Below are positions 6,796 to 16,605 of a DNA stretch of 64,000 nucleotides, one piece after another (within the stretch, counting starts at the first letter, position 1; each line of letters begins with the position of its first letter). The position numbers were made by a program, and so were the translations under genes. The notes under the pieces are model-generated. The model was not told where the DNA came from. It searched no databases and saw only the letters and a list, made by a program, of their open reading frames with translations. Source of the stretch: DASYXZ01 sp035946625 (lineage in GTDB: Bacteria > Acidobacteriota > Terriglobia > UBA7540); assembly GCA_035946625.1 (NCBI GenBank), contig DASYZE010000040.1, positions 97,154-161,153 of the forward strand, read 5' to 3'.

Positions 6796-9767
6796 AACCT
6801 GCGAGCGGTTCTTTCCGGTTCCTGCCGGGCTGCCTGCCCACTGCCCAGCTTAGCGGCCCTGACGCCGACGCCCTTCACGCGCACCTGGTGGGGGCGGCCG
6901 GGCGCGTGGTCCACAATACTGATGACGGCGGATTGGGAGCCCGCCCGGCGGGGCTTGAAGGTGATTTGCAGGGTACAACTGGTTCCTGCCGCCAGGCTGG
7001 GCCCGCAGTCATTGGTCTCGGCAAAATCGCTGTGGCTCCGCGCCGAAAAGGTGATGGCGCGGATCCATACCCTGGTCCTACCCACGTTTTTGAATATCAC
7101 CGTCCGCGCCAAAGCCGGCGCGCCCACCGCCTGATTTCCAAATGAGACGATGGAAGGGGAGAGGCTGGCCGCCGCGCCTGGAACATTACTTCCCGGAGGC
7201 GGAACGCCGGAAGATGCGGCCGCGCCCGTCCCGGTGAGTGCTGCCGCACCCACACCCGTCAGAATGACGATTTGCGGGCTCCCGGCGGCGTTGTCCGTGA
7301 TGGAGACGGAAGACTTGAGCGGCCCTGTAGTCAGGGGGGTAAAAGTGACGCTGATGGCGCAAGAGTTCCCCGCGGCCAGCGTGCTGGGCGAGAGCGGGCA
7401 GGTATCCGATGGAATGGCAAAGTCGCCGGAATCAGCACCGGCGACCGCAATGCTCGAAATCGTCAGCGGACCGCTGCCCTGGTTGCCCAGTACAACGGTT
7501 TGGGTGGGGCTGGTGGTGGACACAACCTGATTGGGGAAGCTTAGTGAGGTGGAGGAAAGACTGACCACCGGCCCGGCTACCACGCCGCTCCCGGCAAGTA
7601 ATACCGACTGGGGGCTGCCGCCTCCGTCGTCGCTGACTACCAACGACGCGGTTCGCGCGCCGGTGGCGGCGGGAGTGAAGGTCACGCTGATGGTGCAACT
7701 GTTCCCTGCGGCCAGCGTGCTGCCGCAGGTGCTGGTCCTGGAAAAGTCCGAGGCGTTGGTTCCCAGGAAGGCCACTTCCCAAATGTTCAAAGTGGCACTG
7801 CCCAGGTTGGCCAATTTGATGACCTGAGGCGCGCCGGCCACGCCCACCGACTGGCTTGGGAACGTTAGGCTGGGCGGCGTCAAGCTGGCCGCCATGCCCA
7901 CACCGGTCAAGGTGACGGTGTGGGGTCTGTAGGTTGCGTCATCGGTGATTACCAGCGAGGACTTGCGCGGACCCGTCGCGGTGGGAACAAAGGAAACGAC
8001 GACAGAACAGCTCAGGCCCACCGCCAGCGTGCTGGAAGAAATCGGGCAGGAATCGTTCTGCACCGTGAAGTCAGCGGTTCCCGCCATGATGGCCGAAATG
8101 GTGAGCGGGACCTTGCCATTGTTAAAAAGACCGACCGTCTGCGACTGGCTGGTGGTGCCCACGGCCTGGGGCGGGAAATCGAGAAATGCCGGAGAAAGGG
8201 CAGATGGGCCTCCAACGCCGCTCACGGCGATGATCTGTGTTCCATCCGTCCTGTCATCTGCAATGGTGATGGCGCCGGTGCTGGTGCCGTAGGCGGTGGG
8301 GCTGAAGGCGACATCCACGGTGCAACTGGATCCTGCGGGCAAATTCACCGAATTGACCGGATCCACGCAGGTGCCGGTTGCCGCGCTAAAGTCAGCGCTC
8401 GAATTAACGTTGACAATATTCAAGGCGCTGGCGGTGGTGTTGGTGAAAGTGAGCGTTTGGGGGGCGCTGGCGGTTCCCAGCGCCTGATTGCCAAAATTCA
8501 GGTTGGTGGGGATTAGGGAATTCCCGGTGATGGCGGAGAACGCTCCGGCAAAACCCTGCAAGGCCAGCGTGTAGGTGTTGCTGCTATTTTTGTCGGTCAC
8601 CGTGATCGTGCCTGTCAACGTGCCGGTGTCGCCCAGGGTGGTGGTGAGGTTTATTCCGTTGGGGAAGCCGACATCCAGGGTGCAGGCAGCGCCATTCACC
8701 AGAACCAGGCTGGGGGCGCAGGTCGAGGTGGACTGAAGGGCAAATTCAATATTGTTGGTGTTTGGATCGGCGGTGGCCGGGGATATAGTGCCAATAGTAA
8801 AAGAGGTTCCGGAGTTGTTGGTAAGAGTCGCCCGCTGCACGGCGGTGGCGGTTCCTCCGGCAGTCTGAGTCCCAAAAGTGAGAGTGGCGGGAAACAAGCT
8901 GACTCCGGGGGGACTGCCGTAAGCGTTCAACGAAGCGCTATCAGCCCCGGCGGATAGGCTTTGAGTGCCGGAGAAAAAGGAGGCGGCTGCCGGAGCGGAC
9001 CAAACGCTGAACGCGCAGGTGGCGCCGGCCAGGGCAGTGACTCCACAAGTGTTGCCTCCGGCAAAGCCCGAGGAAAGAGCCCCCGGAGTCAGACTCACAC
9101 TGGCCCCGAAGGGATTAGTGAGCGTCAGTGTCTGCGGGGGGCCCGCGATGCCCACTGCCTGGCTGCCGAAGGTGAGAGAAGTGGGGGTTAGGCTCACTCC
9201 ATTAAGGTTGAGCATCGGCGGGATGGGGGGGAGACCGGTGGGTTGCGTTTCCTGAAGGACAAAAGTTACGTAGGTCAGCGAGCCCGCTGTCGGGGTGGAG
9301 ACACTCAGGGTGGCATTGGGCGAATCAAAGGAGACCTGGGACGCTATGGCCGAATCGTATCCGCACACCGCGATCGTGTTATTGCCGGATGTATCGCAAG
9401 CCATCAAACCAAATGTGGGAGTAGTATTATCAAAAGCGAACCCGCTCAAACGGCTGAAAGTGGCTACGAAGGGTCCGGAAGACTCCACCTGGTATAGGAA
9501 TGAATAGGCCCCGGAGGTACAGAGATTCACACTCAAATCCTGATTGTTGCAAATCACCTGCTCGTTCACGGTGATCCCGTTGGTAGTCACCACATTGTAT
9601 TTCGGAGTCGCACTGCAATTGGGACTTAACAACCAATTGCAGACGTTCGTATCCTGTCCAAATCCCCCGGTGGACTTGCTGCTGATGGTTCGAGCGAGGG
9701 CCGCGGGCGCGAAACACAAAACCAGCGCGATGAAGACCCACGCGCGGCGGGAAAATCCCGTGTTCAT
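6792..9767 (-). CDS. Secreted choice-of-anchor D (ASH/HYDIN-like) repeat protein
   Basis: About 990 residues from the ATG at 9767, chosen because GAGG lies about 8 bp upstream and a clean signal peptide follows (MNTGFSRRAWVFIALVLCFAPAALA). After a Cys-containing N-terminal domain there are seven Ig-like repeats of about 100 residues, each opening with a variant of LxFGNQAVG...QTxxLTN and carrying a Cys pair (C...L..G.SCTxxVxFxP). Such repeats are common in large extracellular acidobacterial proteins and are thought to mediate adhesion or surface layering. The C-terminus is basic, with no obvious sorting signal. It stands alone on the minus strand. Confidence 0.8.
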   Translation of the reverse strand: MNTGFSRRAWVFIALVLCFAPAALARTISSKSTGGFGQDTNVCNWLLSPNCSATPKYNVVTTNGITVNEQVICNNQDLSVNLCTSGAYSFLYQVESSGPFVATFSRLSGFAFDNTTPTFGLMACDTSGNNTIAVCGYDSAIASQVSFDSPNATLSVSTPTAGSLTYVTFVLQETQPTGLPPIPPMLNLNGVSLTPTSLTFGSQAVGIAGPPQTLTLTNPFGASVSLTPGALSSGFAGGNTCGVTALAGATCAFSVWSAPAAASFFSGTQSLSAGADSASLNAYGSPPGVSLFPATLTFGTQTAGGTATAVQRATLTNNSGTSFTIGTISPATADPNTNNIEFALQSTSTCAPSLVLVNGAACTLDVGFPNGINLTTTLGDTGTLTGTITVTDKNSSNTYTLALQGFAGAFSAITGNSLIPTNLNFGNQALGTASAPQTLTFTNTTASALNIVNVNSSADFSAATGTCVDPVNSVNLPAGSSCTVDVAFSPTAYGTSTGAITIADDRTDGTQIIAVSGVGGPSALSPAFLDFPPQAVGTTSQSQTVGLFNNGKVPLTISAIMAGTADFTVQNDSCPISSSTLAVGLSCSVVVSFVPTATGPRKSSLVITDDATYRPHTVTLTGVGMAASLTPPSLTFPSQSVGVAGAPQVIKLANLGSATLNIWEVAFLGTNASDFSRTSTCGSTLAAGNSCTISVTFTPAATGARTASLVVSDDGGGSPQSVLLAGSGVVAGPVVSLSSTSLSFPNQVVSTTSPTQTVVLGNQGSGPLTISSIAVAGADSGDFAIPSDTCPLSPSTLAAGNSCAISVTFTPLTTGPLKSSVSITDNAAGSPQIVILTGVGAAALTGTGAAASSGVPPPGSNVPGAAASLSPSIVSFGNQAVGAPALARTVIFKNVGRTRVWIRAITFSARSHSDFAETNDCGPSLAAGTSCTLQITFKPRRAGSQSAVISIVDHAPGRPHQVRVKGVGVRAAKLGSGQAARQEPERTARRF

Positions 9768-10083
9768 TTTCACTGACCTCGCAGAACTGAATCGGCCGAT
9801 GATTTGCCCGTTCTTATGTTGCCATGTTACGTGCGGCGCCTGCAAAAATCAACCCCATCGGCAAGGTGATTTGATTTCGGGATTGTTGGCGGCTGGAGAG
9901 GAACTGGTAGTCAGGGCTGCATTTTGAAACTGCGGTCACTGGTGCGCCGCCCTTGGTCAATGGCCGAAAACAAGATGCCGGTCCCGGCGATGGCGGGACC
10001 GCGGGATTCGCCCAATAAAGAATCGGCGGTCGGCGATCGCCGCACCAGCAAGCAATATCCGCACAGCGCCTTCCGCACCGGCG

Positions 10084-13000
10084 CTACTTTCTGGCGCGGG
10101 CGGTCAAGGTTTTGCCAGACTGGGCCAGGGCGCGCGCCTTGCGTGCTGCCAGCAGAAAATGCCTCTGGGTGGCGAGCGTCTGCAACGCCTTCAAGCGGGC
10201 GCGCGCCAGCGGCGCATCTCCGGCCAGAAACTCAATTTCTCCCTGAGCCAATCGGGCGTCGAGCTCAATCCCATCCAGCTTGCCGGCCTTGCTCTCGCCC
10301 AACACACTTTCGATAGCCCTTTGGGCGGCGGCGGGTTGGTGGGTATAGGCCAGCAGGCGGGTGGTGGTGATGGCCAGGGGCAGGCGGTTGCCACAATCTT
10401 TGGGAGCGAGTTTATTGGCGCGGTCAATTTCTTTTTGCGCTTCATCCAATTTACCTTGGGCGAGACAGGCGCGGCCGAGCATATCGCGCGATGCGGCCTC
10501 GTCGCCCACATCTTTTTCCGCCTGGAATTCATCGGCCGCCGGGCGTGCCAGTTTCTCCGCCGCCGCGGCCTGGCCGCGCTCGAGGTTCAAGAAAGCCATC
10601 TCCAGGCTGCTCACCGCCAGTCCGTGCTTTTCATCCGGGGCCAGGAATTCCCGCGCCTCGACGTAGGACTTTTCGGCGCCGGCCAGATCATCCTTGGCCA
10701 TCAAGACATCGCCCTGGGTAAAAAGCCAGTCGGCGACATCGCTTTTATCCCCCACCTCCCTGCCCGCGGCAATGGCCTTCTGGATATCGGCCAGGGCGGA
10801 TGGCAGGTCGCCCAGTTGAAAGAGAACGCCTCCAATGTTGTAGACCGCTTTGGCGACCGCGGCCTTGTCTCCCGAGGCTTCGGCGGTCACTCGTGATTTC
10901 TCGTAGGTTTCTTTGGCCTTCTCAAAATCGCATCGGCTCTGAAAGAGAGTGCCCAAATTGTTCTCCGCGTCCAGAATTTCCTTGCTATTGTTAATTTCTG
11001 TGGCCACCGCCAGGGACTCCTGATAACTTTTTTGGGCGCCATCCAGGTTGTCGAGACTCGACTGAAGGTTGCCAATGTTCAGCAGGGCGTCGGCGATGTC
11101 TTTCTTTGACCCCACCTGGCGGGCAAGGGCCAGCGCTTGATTGCGCAGATCAAGCGCCTGGTTGATGTCCCCTTGAGCCTCCGCAATCAGAGAAATTCGG
11201 GTGAGGCTTCGCGCTTTCCCCATCAGGTCAGAGACGGCGGTGAAGGCGTCCAAAGCTTTCTTGCAGGCCGTGGTGGCCTGGGCCGCTTCACTGAGGTTTC
11301 CATAGGCCCAACATTGTTCGAGCAGGGCCTGGGCGGCCAGATACCGCGCCCCTTCCTGATCCGCTTTTTGCACGGCCTTTTCGGTGGCGGCTACGTCGTG
11401 TTTGAAGTCAGAAAGGGAATCATCGGCCAGGGCCTCCGCGTAGTCGATGCGGGGATCCTGCCCGGAGGGCGGCGGAAGTTTGCGCAGGCTGTCGATGGTT
11501 GCCAAAGCGTCGGTTCCCCTGCCGGCGGAGGTTTGCGTTTGCGCCAGGAGCAAGCCGTATTCGATGTTGTCGGTAACCGTCCAAAGCGAGTGATAGATTT
11601 CGATCGCTTGATCCCACTCGGAGAAAATCGCCCGGTAGCGAGCCTCCACCAAATTGCGCTGCTCAGGAATTAGTTGGTAGGAGAGGTCGGAGGCGGTCCT
11701 GGCCTCCGTCTGGGCTTTCTCGTCGTAGCCCAGATTTTGCAGAGTCTCCGCCAGGGCGGAGTGGGCCAGCGCGAAGGTGGGATCGAGGTTTACGGCCCGC
11801 TCCAGGCCGTCCCTCGCCGAGGTGAGGTCCAGGGCGCGAAGCTTGTCCAGCGCCTCGGAATAAAGGCGCGTGGCCCCGGGGCTGGCGGGCAGGGAGGCCT
11901 TGACCCCCGCTTCCTGGTCCTGGGTGATGGGGGTAGTGGCGAGTTTCTCCCGCAGTTGCTTGCCCATATGGGAGACCAGCGGGAAAAGATTCGCTTCATC
12001 GCCGTCGTCGGCAATTGAAAATGGGGTATTGCGCCCGGACGCATTTTCCAATTGGAGTTCGACGTGTACCTTGGCGCCGGCGCCGCTGCCTTGGACAGTG
12101 TACGAGCCGAACACCAGCGAGTCTGCTCCCAGATTGTCCTGCACGCGCACCAGCGTGGCTCTGGGCAGAGTGGCCACATCGGTTAAAGAAATATCCTGTT
12201 TCATGCGGCTCACGCGGTCCTGGGGAATGGCGCGCAGTTCGCCCCCCACCTGCAATTCAGCCGTCAACATCTCCGCAAGAGCGGTGGAGAGGTAATCTTT
12301 TTCCGGCTGGCCCGAAGAATTCCTGAAGCCCAGCACTGCGACGGTGGCGCGATGCTGACGGGGATGGGCGGAAAGGCCGGGCGCGCCGGAAGCTCCTTTT
12401 TCCTCCGCGTGCCGGCCGACATAGAGGCGATAGCCGAGCAGGGCGACAACCAGGAAAATACCCGCAAGCGCCGCCCCCGCCACGCGGAGCCTTTGGGTTT
12501 TCCTTTTTTCCAGCGCCCTTCTTCCCACGGTTGTCGGTTCGCCTTGCAGGGCCTTCACGATATCGTTGGGATGGGCGAAGCGCTCCGTCGGGTCGCGCTC
12601 GAGGCAGCGAAGAATGGTCGCCTCCCACTTGGGATCGAGGCCGGGAACATGGGAAAGCGGGGAAGGGGGCGCTTCCTCCAGCCTTTTGACGGCTGTGGCA
12701 AACGGCGTATCGGCAATGAAGGGCTGGATTCCGCAAACCATTTCGTACATCACCACGCCCAGAGCGTAGATATCCGCGGCGGCGGTGGTTTCCGCGCCTC
12801 GCACTTGTTCGGGCGCCATGTAAGCCGGGGTGCCGAGAATTTCTCCGGAAGAGGAAAGCATGGAGACTCCGGCCTCGCCGGCGGTGGTGCGGCGCGCCAG
12901 GCCAAAGTCGGCCACCACCGCCCGCAGGCCTCCTTCCTCTTCGCTCGATGGAACCAGAACCACGTTGGCGCTTTTGAAGTCACGGTGAACGATGCCCAGC

Positions 13001-13623
13001 TTGTGCACGGCGGAAAGGCCCGCCGCCAACTGGCGGACCAGAGGCAGCGCCTCTTTCTCCGTCATGCGGCCAACCCGCTTCAGCCGCGCGGCGAGCGATT
13101 CGCCGGAAAGTAATTCCATGGTCAGGAACATGATCTCCGGTCCGGCCGGTGACCGGTGATAGCCCAGGTCGAATACGCGCGACACATTGGGGTGGGTCAC
13201 TTCTCTGGCGATGCGGATCTCACGCTTGAAACGTTCGATGGCCTGCTGGTCGCGGGCAATCTCCGGGCGAACGGTTTTCAGCGCCACCCGCTGCCGCAAT
13301 TCAACATCCTGCGCTTCATAAACCTCGCCCATGCCCCCCTGGCCTATGAAACGAACAACCTGATAGCGCGCGGCCACCAACTCTTCCGGCGCAAAAGTAG
13401 GGATGCCGGCATGGACTCCGGCGCTTAGCGACGGGGCGAGGCTGTTGGTCTTTGCGGCGGAGGGTGGAGTGATGGTGCCGCCGGGTGAAAGGGGGGATTG
13501 GGAAAGCGGTTTGGTGGACTCGACCGGCGGAGAAGGGGAATCCGCGCTGCCGCCCTCATCCTCCGGGGCGCCGGGGCGCTTCGAAGCCCGAGATGGGTCG
13601 TCTGGGTGGTCCGGCATAAGCAA
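10084..13623 (-). CDS. Membrane Ser/Thr protein kinase with TolB/FlgO-like sensor region and TPR array
   Basis: A 1,179-residue Hanks-type kinase. Residues about 87-350 form the kinase: GQGGMGEV (94-101), VALK with K116, catalytic HRDFKSAN (H213-R-D215), DFG at 239-241 and APE as MAPE near 271; it looks active. Residues 381-400 are a transmembrane helix. The extracytoplasmic part starts with TVAVLGFRNSSGQ...STALAEMLTAEL (a FlgO/TolB-N-like domain) and continues with many TPRs (about 590-1120). The first 80 residues are Pro/Ser-rich. No neighbour is clearly in an operon with it. It probably reports envelope or protein-interaction cues. Confidence 0.9.
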   Translation of the reverse strand: MLMPDHPDDPSRASKRPGAPEDEGGSADSPSPPVESTKPLSQSPLSPGGTITPPSAAKTNSLAPSLSAGVHAGIPTFAPEELVAARYQVVRFIGQGGMGEVYEAQDVELRQRVALKTVRPEIARDQQAIERFKREIRIAREVTHPNVSRVFDLGYHRSPAGPEIMFLTMELLSGESLAARLKRVGRMTEKEALPLVRQLAAGLSAVHKLGIVHRDFKSANVVLVPSSEEEGGLRAVVADFGLARRTTAGEAGVSMLSSSGEILGTPAYMAPEQVRGAETTAAADIYALGVVMYEMVCGIQPFIADTPFATAVKRLEEAPPSPLSHVPGLDPKWEATILRCLERDPTERFAHPNDIVKALQGEPTTVGRRALEKRKTQRLRVAGAALAGIFLVVALLGYRLYVGRHAEEKGASGAPGLSAHPRQHRATVAVLGFRNSSGQPEKDYLSTALAEMLTAELQVGGELRAIPQDRVSRMKQDISLTDVATLPRATLVRVQDNLGADSLVFGSYTVQGSGAGAKVHVELQLENASGRNTPFSIADDGDEANLFPLVSHMGKQLREKLATTPITQDQEAGVKASLPASPGATRLYSEALDKLRALDLTSARDGLERAVNLDPTFALAHSALAETLQNLGYDEKAQTEARTASDLSYQLIPEQRNLVEARYRAIFSEWDQAIEIYHSLWTVTDNIEYGLLLAQTQTSAGRGTDALATIDSLRKLPPPSGQDPRIDYAEALADDSLSDFKHDVAATEKAVQKADQEGARYLAAQALLEQCWAYGNLSEAAQATTACKKALDAFTAVSDLMGKARSLTRISLIAEAQGDINQALDLRNQALALARQVGSKKDIADALLNIGNLQSSLDNLDGAQKSYQESLAVATEINNSKEILDAENNLGTLFQSRCDFEKAKETYEKSRVTAEASGDKAAVAKAVYNIGGVLFQLGDLPSALADIQKAIAAGREVGDKSDVADWLFTQGDVLMAKDDLAGAEKSYVEAREFLAPDEKHGLAVSSLEMAFLNLERGQAAAAEKLARPAADEFQAEKDVGDEAASRDMLGRACLAQGKLDEAQKEIDRANKLAPKDCGNRLPLAITTTRLLAYTHQPAAAQRAIESVLGESKAGKLDGIELDARLAQGEIEFLAGDAPLARARLKALQTLATQRHFLLAARKARALAQSGKTLTARARK

Positions 13624-13743
13624 CGGCCATGGATGAGCGGAAGGGCCGGCGTGGTTATTCGCCTCCCCGGGCCACTATTTTCACGTGGAACGAACACGCC
13701 CGTCAATGGCGATGGGCGCTCGGTGGCGACTCATTTTGATTTA

Positions 13744-13794
13744 GTAGAGCCGGGCTTAAGCCCGGCATGTGCCGCCCTGAAGGGCGGCGCTACG
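13744..13794. repeat. TGTAG...CTACA-type interspersed repeat, copy 2
   Basis: GTAGAGCCGGGCTTAAGCCCGGC followed by GCCGCCCTGAAGGGCGGCGCTACG: two consecutive hairpins with related outer ends. It lies in the 235-bp gap between two minus-strand genes. A partial hairpin of the same kind is at about 16368-16391. Confidence 0.6.
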
Positions 13795-13858
13795 TCAAAA
13801 TGCGTCACCACCGGGTGCTCGGGACCGCGCATCAAGTTGCGGAAGCGTGTTGGTTCAT

Positions 13859-16177
13859 CTAGCGCGCGGCCTGGGTGGAAACCTCGTGCTCCACCCGAAC
13901 AATACTCTTTTCCGGTGGCGCGCCAAAAAGTTCGGGATGCAGGTAATAGCCCTGTTCGCGCGCGGGTTTTTCCGTCTCCACCGGGATGCGATGGGCGTTG
14001 GCCCAGGCGTCCTGGCGAATTCCGGTGACTTGCCAGGAAATTTTCAGGCCCGGCTTGCCCCCGGCAATCCTGAATTGATGGTGCGCAACTTCGTCGGCTA
14101 TGTAGACGGGCGCATAGCCTCCGATGCAGGTGAGTTGATAACGGAAGTCTCGGTTCAGCGCCTCAAACCAGTCCGGCAATTGCACCACGGCCTCGCCGTG
14201 GTCGTCCAGAGTGACCACGCCATCATAGATATTTTTCATGTCGGGGGACTCGACAAACGAGTGATAGAGGAATTTGCGAGCCGGGTCCAGGGGATGATCG
14301 ATTTTAAACGAGCCGCCCGACTTTGAAAGGTTGCCCACAATCTGAACGTTGCCGTCAAAGTGCCCGGCATATCCGGAGGTGCTTCGCCCCCAGATCCCGA
14401 AAGCCGTGCTGCCATTTTCCGCTTCGCCATAAACGCCGGTGCCCTCCGCGCCGTCAGCCAGCCCGCTGAGGCCGATATTGGCCGAGGTCGCGTCCGTGGC
14501 TTGACCGCTGAGCGCCGTGGCTCCGCTGGCCGAAGAAGCGACGCTCACATTTCCTGTCACACTCTGATTGCCGTTCAGGCTGTTGCCAATGTCCAACCGC
14601 GCGTAATTCGCCGCTGTGACTCCGCCCAGGGTGAGAGCGTTGGTAGCGCTGCTCACCACACCGGTCACATTGGCGCCGGTCAGGCTGGTGAGACCCGATC
14701 CGTTGCCGGAAAGCGTGCCCGCGATGGTGATGTTCCCACTGGCGTTGATGTTGCCCGCCACATCGAGCTTTGCCGCGGGCGTGGTGGTCCCGATGCCGAC
14801 GTTGCCGGTGGAGGAAATGCGCATTCGCTCGGCCTGGCCCAGGCCGTTGGCCCGCGTATCAAAGATCAATGCCGACCCATAGTCGCCCTGGGTGCTATTT
14901 TCCTTCACTCCCCGGATGCCGGCGAATCCCGCCGCCTGCGACGTTCCGTTGAAGTATCCGGCAAATCCTATTCCGCCGCCGGTGCCCGCCCCGGCCGATG
15001 TACTATCAAACGAAAAAATATTATAGCGGGCATCTTGATCCTGCGTGTCCGCGCCCATAACTTCCAAGCTGGCTCCGGGGTTGGTGACCCCGATGCCCAC
15101 GCTGCCAGTGGAAGTGATTCTCATCCTCTCGGTCTGGTTGCCGCCGTTGGCGCGCGTGTCAAAGATCATGGCGGTGGCGTAATCACCCTGCGTGTTATTT
15201 TCCTTGACCCCCCGGATGTTGGCGAAGCCCGCCTTAAGGCTCGTCCCACTATAATATCCGGAGAAAAGTATTCCGCCGCCCGTGCCCGCCGCGGCCGGAG
15301 TGCTGTCGCCTAAAATAAAATTGAACCGGGCGTCGGAATCCGATGACGTGGGCCCAAAGATGTGCAGCCGGGCCTGCGGCGTGGTGGTTCCGAAACCCAG
15401 GTTGCCATTGAATTGAACCAGATTTGCACTCTCGAGGTTGCACGCGGTGGTGAACAGCGCGATGGAATTGGCTGTGGCGTTGCCGTCGCTGGTCACGCTA
15501 CTGCACGCCGTCATGGGCGACTGGTTGGAGGTCTGGCTTATCCGGGTTTTGCCGCTCGAACCGTCTTGCGCTGTGTTGGTCCCGGTCGCCGAGGCAGCAG
15601 TCGTTGAGGTCGTGCCCTTGTGCGTGTCGGAGAGCATGTAAGCGGAGGCGGGCTTGCCGCCCAACGTCTCCGCATCGCCGGCTTTGAGCGCGTAGGGCAC
15701 GCTCACCAGGAGCACGCGCGGTTGCTGTTCGGCTTCCGATCCCACCTGAATGCCGAGCCAGCGCACTTCGCCGGACGTGAACAGATCTACTGGCAGTCCC
15801 TCGGTGTGCATGGCGCCCAGCAGGGCGGTGTAGCGGCCCAGTTCATCGGCCTGCACGGTTTGGGTTTCAAACCAGAGCGGGCTGCCGCCGGATTCTATGT
15901 TGTAAAGCGAGAAGGTGACGTCGATCACTCCCGTCAAGGGCTGGCCGAGAGAATCATGCAGCACCCCGCTGAACTTCATCAAGCGAGGCACCGCCGTCGG
16001 GGTGCCGACCATAACATTTGAGCCGGCCCCCGGCCCCTCCGGTTGCACCGCGAAGGATGCGGATGGGGAAGCATCAGCCGGGCGAATGGGGGTTGGCCGT
16101 CGAGTTTGGCCAAACCCACCAACTGCAAACAGCCAAAATACACTGACAACCAGTATGGAACGGCTGACAGAATTCAT
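13859..16177 (-). CDS. Large secreted protein with fibre-like GIGT repeats
   Basis: A 772-residue protein with a signal peptide (MNSVSRSILVVSVFWLFAVGGFGQ). An N-terminal beta domain (PRLMKFSGVLHDSLGQPLTG...VTFSLYN, residues about 60-165) ends in the typical LGGKPASAYML. The middle contains tail-fibre-like units such as GSVGIGVTNPGASLEVMG and GNVGIGTTTPAAKLDVAGNI. A conserved C-terminal domain begins SGGSFKIDHPLDPARKFLYHS. This architecture is common in Acidobacteriota genomes, usually as an uncharacterised exported protein. The repeats suggest a trimeric fibre, but no peptidase S74 chaperone motif is visible. Confidence 0.7.
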   Translation of the reverse strand: MNSVSRSILVVSVFWLFAVGGFGQTRRPTPIRPADASPSASFAVQPEGPGAGSNVMVGTPTAVPRLMKFSGVLHDSLGQPLTGVIDVTFSLYNIESGGSPLWFETQTVQADELGRYTALLGAMHTEGLPVDLFTSGEVRWLGIQVGSEAEQQPRVLLVSVPYALKAGDAETLGGKPASAYMLSDTHKGTTSTTAASATGTNTAQDGSSGKTRISQTSNQSPMTACSSVTSDGNATANSIALFTTACNLESANLVQFNGNLGFGTTTPQARLHIFGPTSSDSDARFNFILGDSTPAAAGTGGGILFSGYYSGTSLKAGFANIRGVKENNTQGDYATAMIFDTRANGGNQTERMRITSTGSVGIGVTNPGASLEVMGADTQDQDARYNIFSFDSTSAGAGTGGGIGFAGYFNGTSQAAGFAGIRGVKENSTQGDYGSALIFDTRANGLGQAERMRISSTGNVGIGTTTPAAKLDVAGNINASGNITIAGTLSGNGSGLTSLTGANVTGVVSSATNALTLGGVTAANYARLDIGNSLNGNQSVTGNVSVASSASGATALSGQATDATSANIGLSGLADGAEGTGVYGEAENGSTAFGIWGRSTSGYAGHFDGNVQIVGNLSKSGGSFKIDHPLDPARKFLYHSFVESPDMKNIYDGVVTLDDHGEAVVQLPDWFEALNRDFRYQLTCIGGYAPVYIADEVAHHQFRIAGGKPGLKISWQVTGIRQDAWANAHRIPVETEKPAREQGYYLHPELFGAPPEKSIVRVEHEVSTQAAR

Positions 16178-16605
16178 CGCGTCACCTCCGAATAGTTATT
16201 CACGCCCACTCAAAGAAAGACAACTGAACGTAATTATTTTTGAAGCCCGTTTTCTCCACAGCTTACACGAGTTCAGGGATGCCAGAGCAGATTTTATTCC
16301 GGGGTTGGATCCAGGGCCTGACGTTGTTTCTTTCAAAAATCTTCGCCTTACTGTGGCCCGGGATGCCGCCCTGAAGGGCAGCTCTACCTCTCCAGGATAA
16401 ATCCGTTCTATGCCACCCATAAAAATTTCAAATTGTACAGAACGGAGAGCGGGGAGTAGTCTTCATACTGAGCCAAGGTATCGCCGGGTGGGAGTGTCCC
16501 CGAATCCGGGCCGGCAGATTTTCTTTGCGGGCGGGATGAGGTTGGCCTCGAATTTCCGGAGTCAGGCGGAATCGCCGGCAGGGGGCGATGGGCGGGAGGT
16601 ACGCG
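16178..16605. other. Intergenic gap, no gene seen
   Basis: This divergent gap separates the secreted fibre-like gene (minus) from homoserine kinase (plus). I see no convincing coding frame or RNA gene. A short CCGCCCTGAAGGGCAG hairpin is present near 16368, and GGGAGGT at 16594-16600 is the ribosome binding site of the next gene. Confidence 0.5.

Noticed and set aside
12352..13113. Plus-strand frame of 253 codons inside the kinase gene
   Set aside because: It is opposite the intact kinase domain; the product has no motif.
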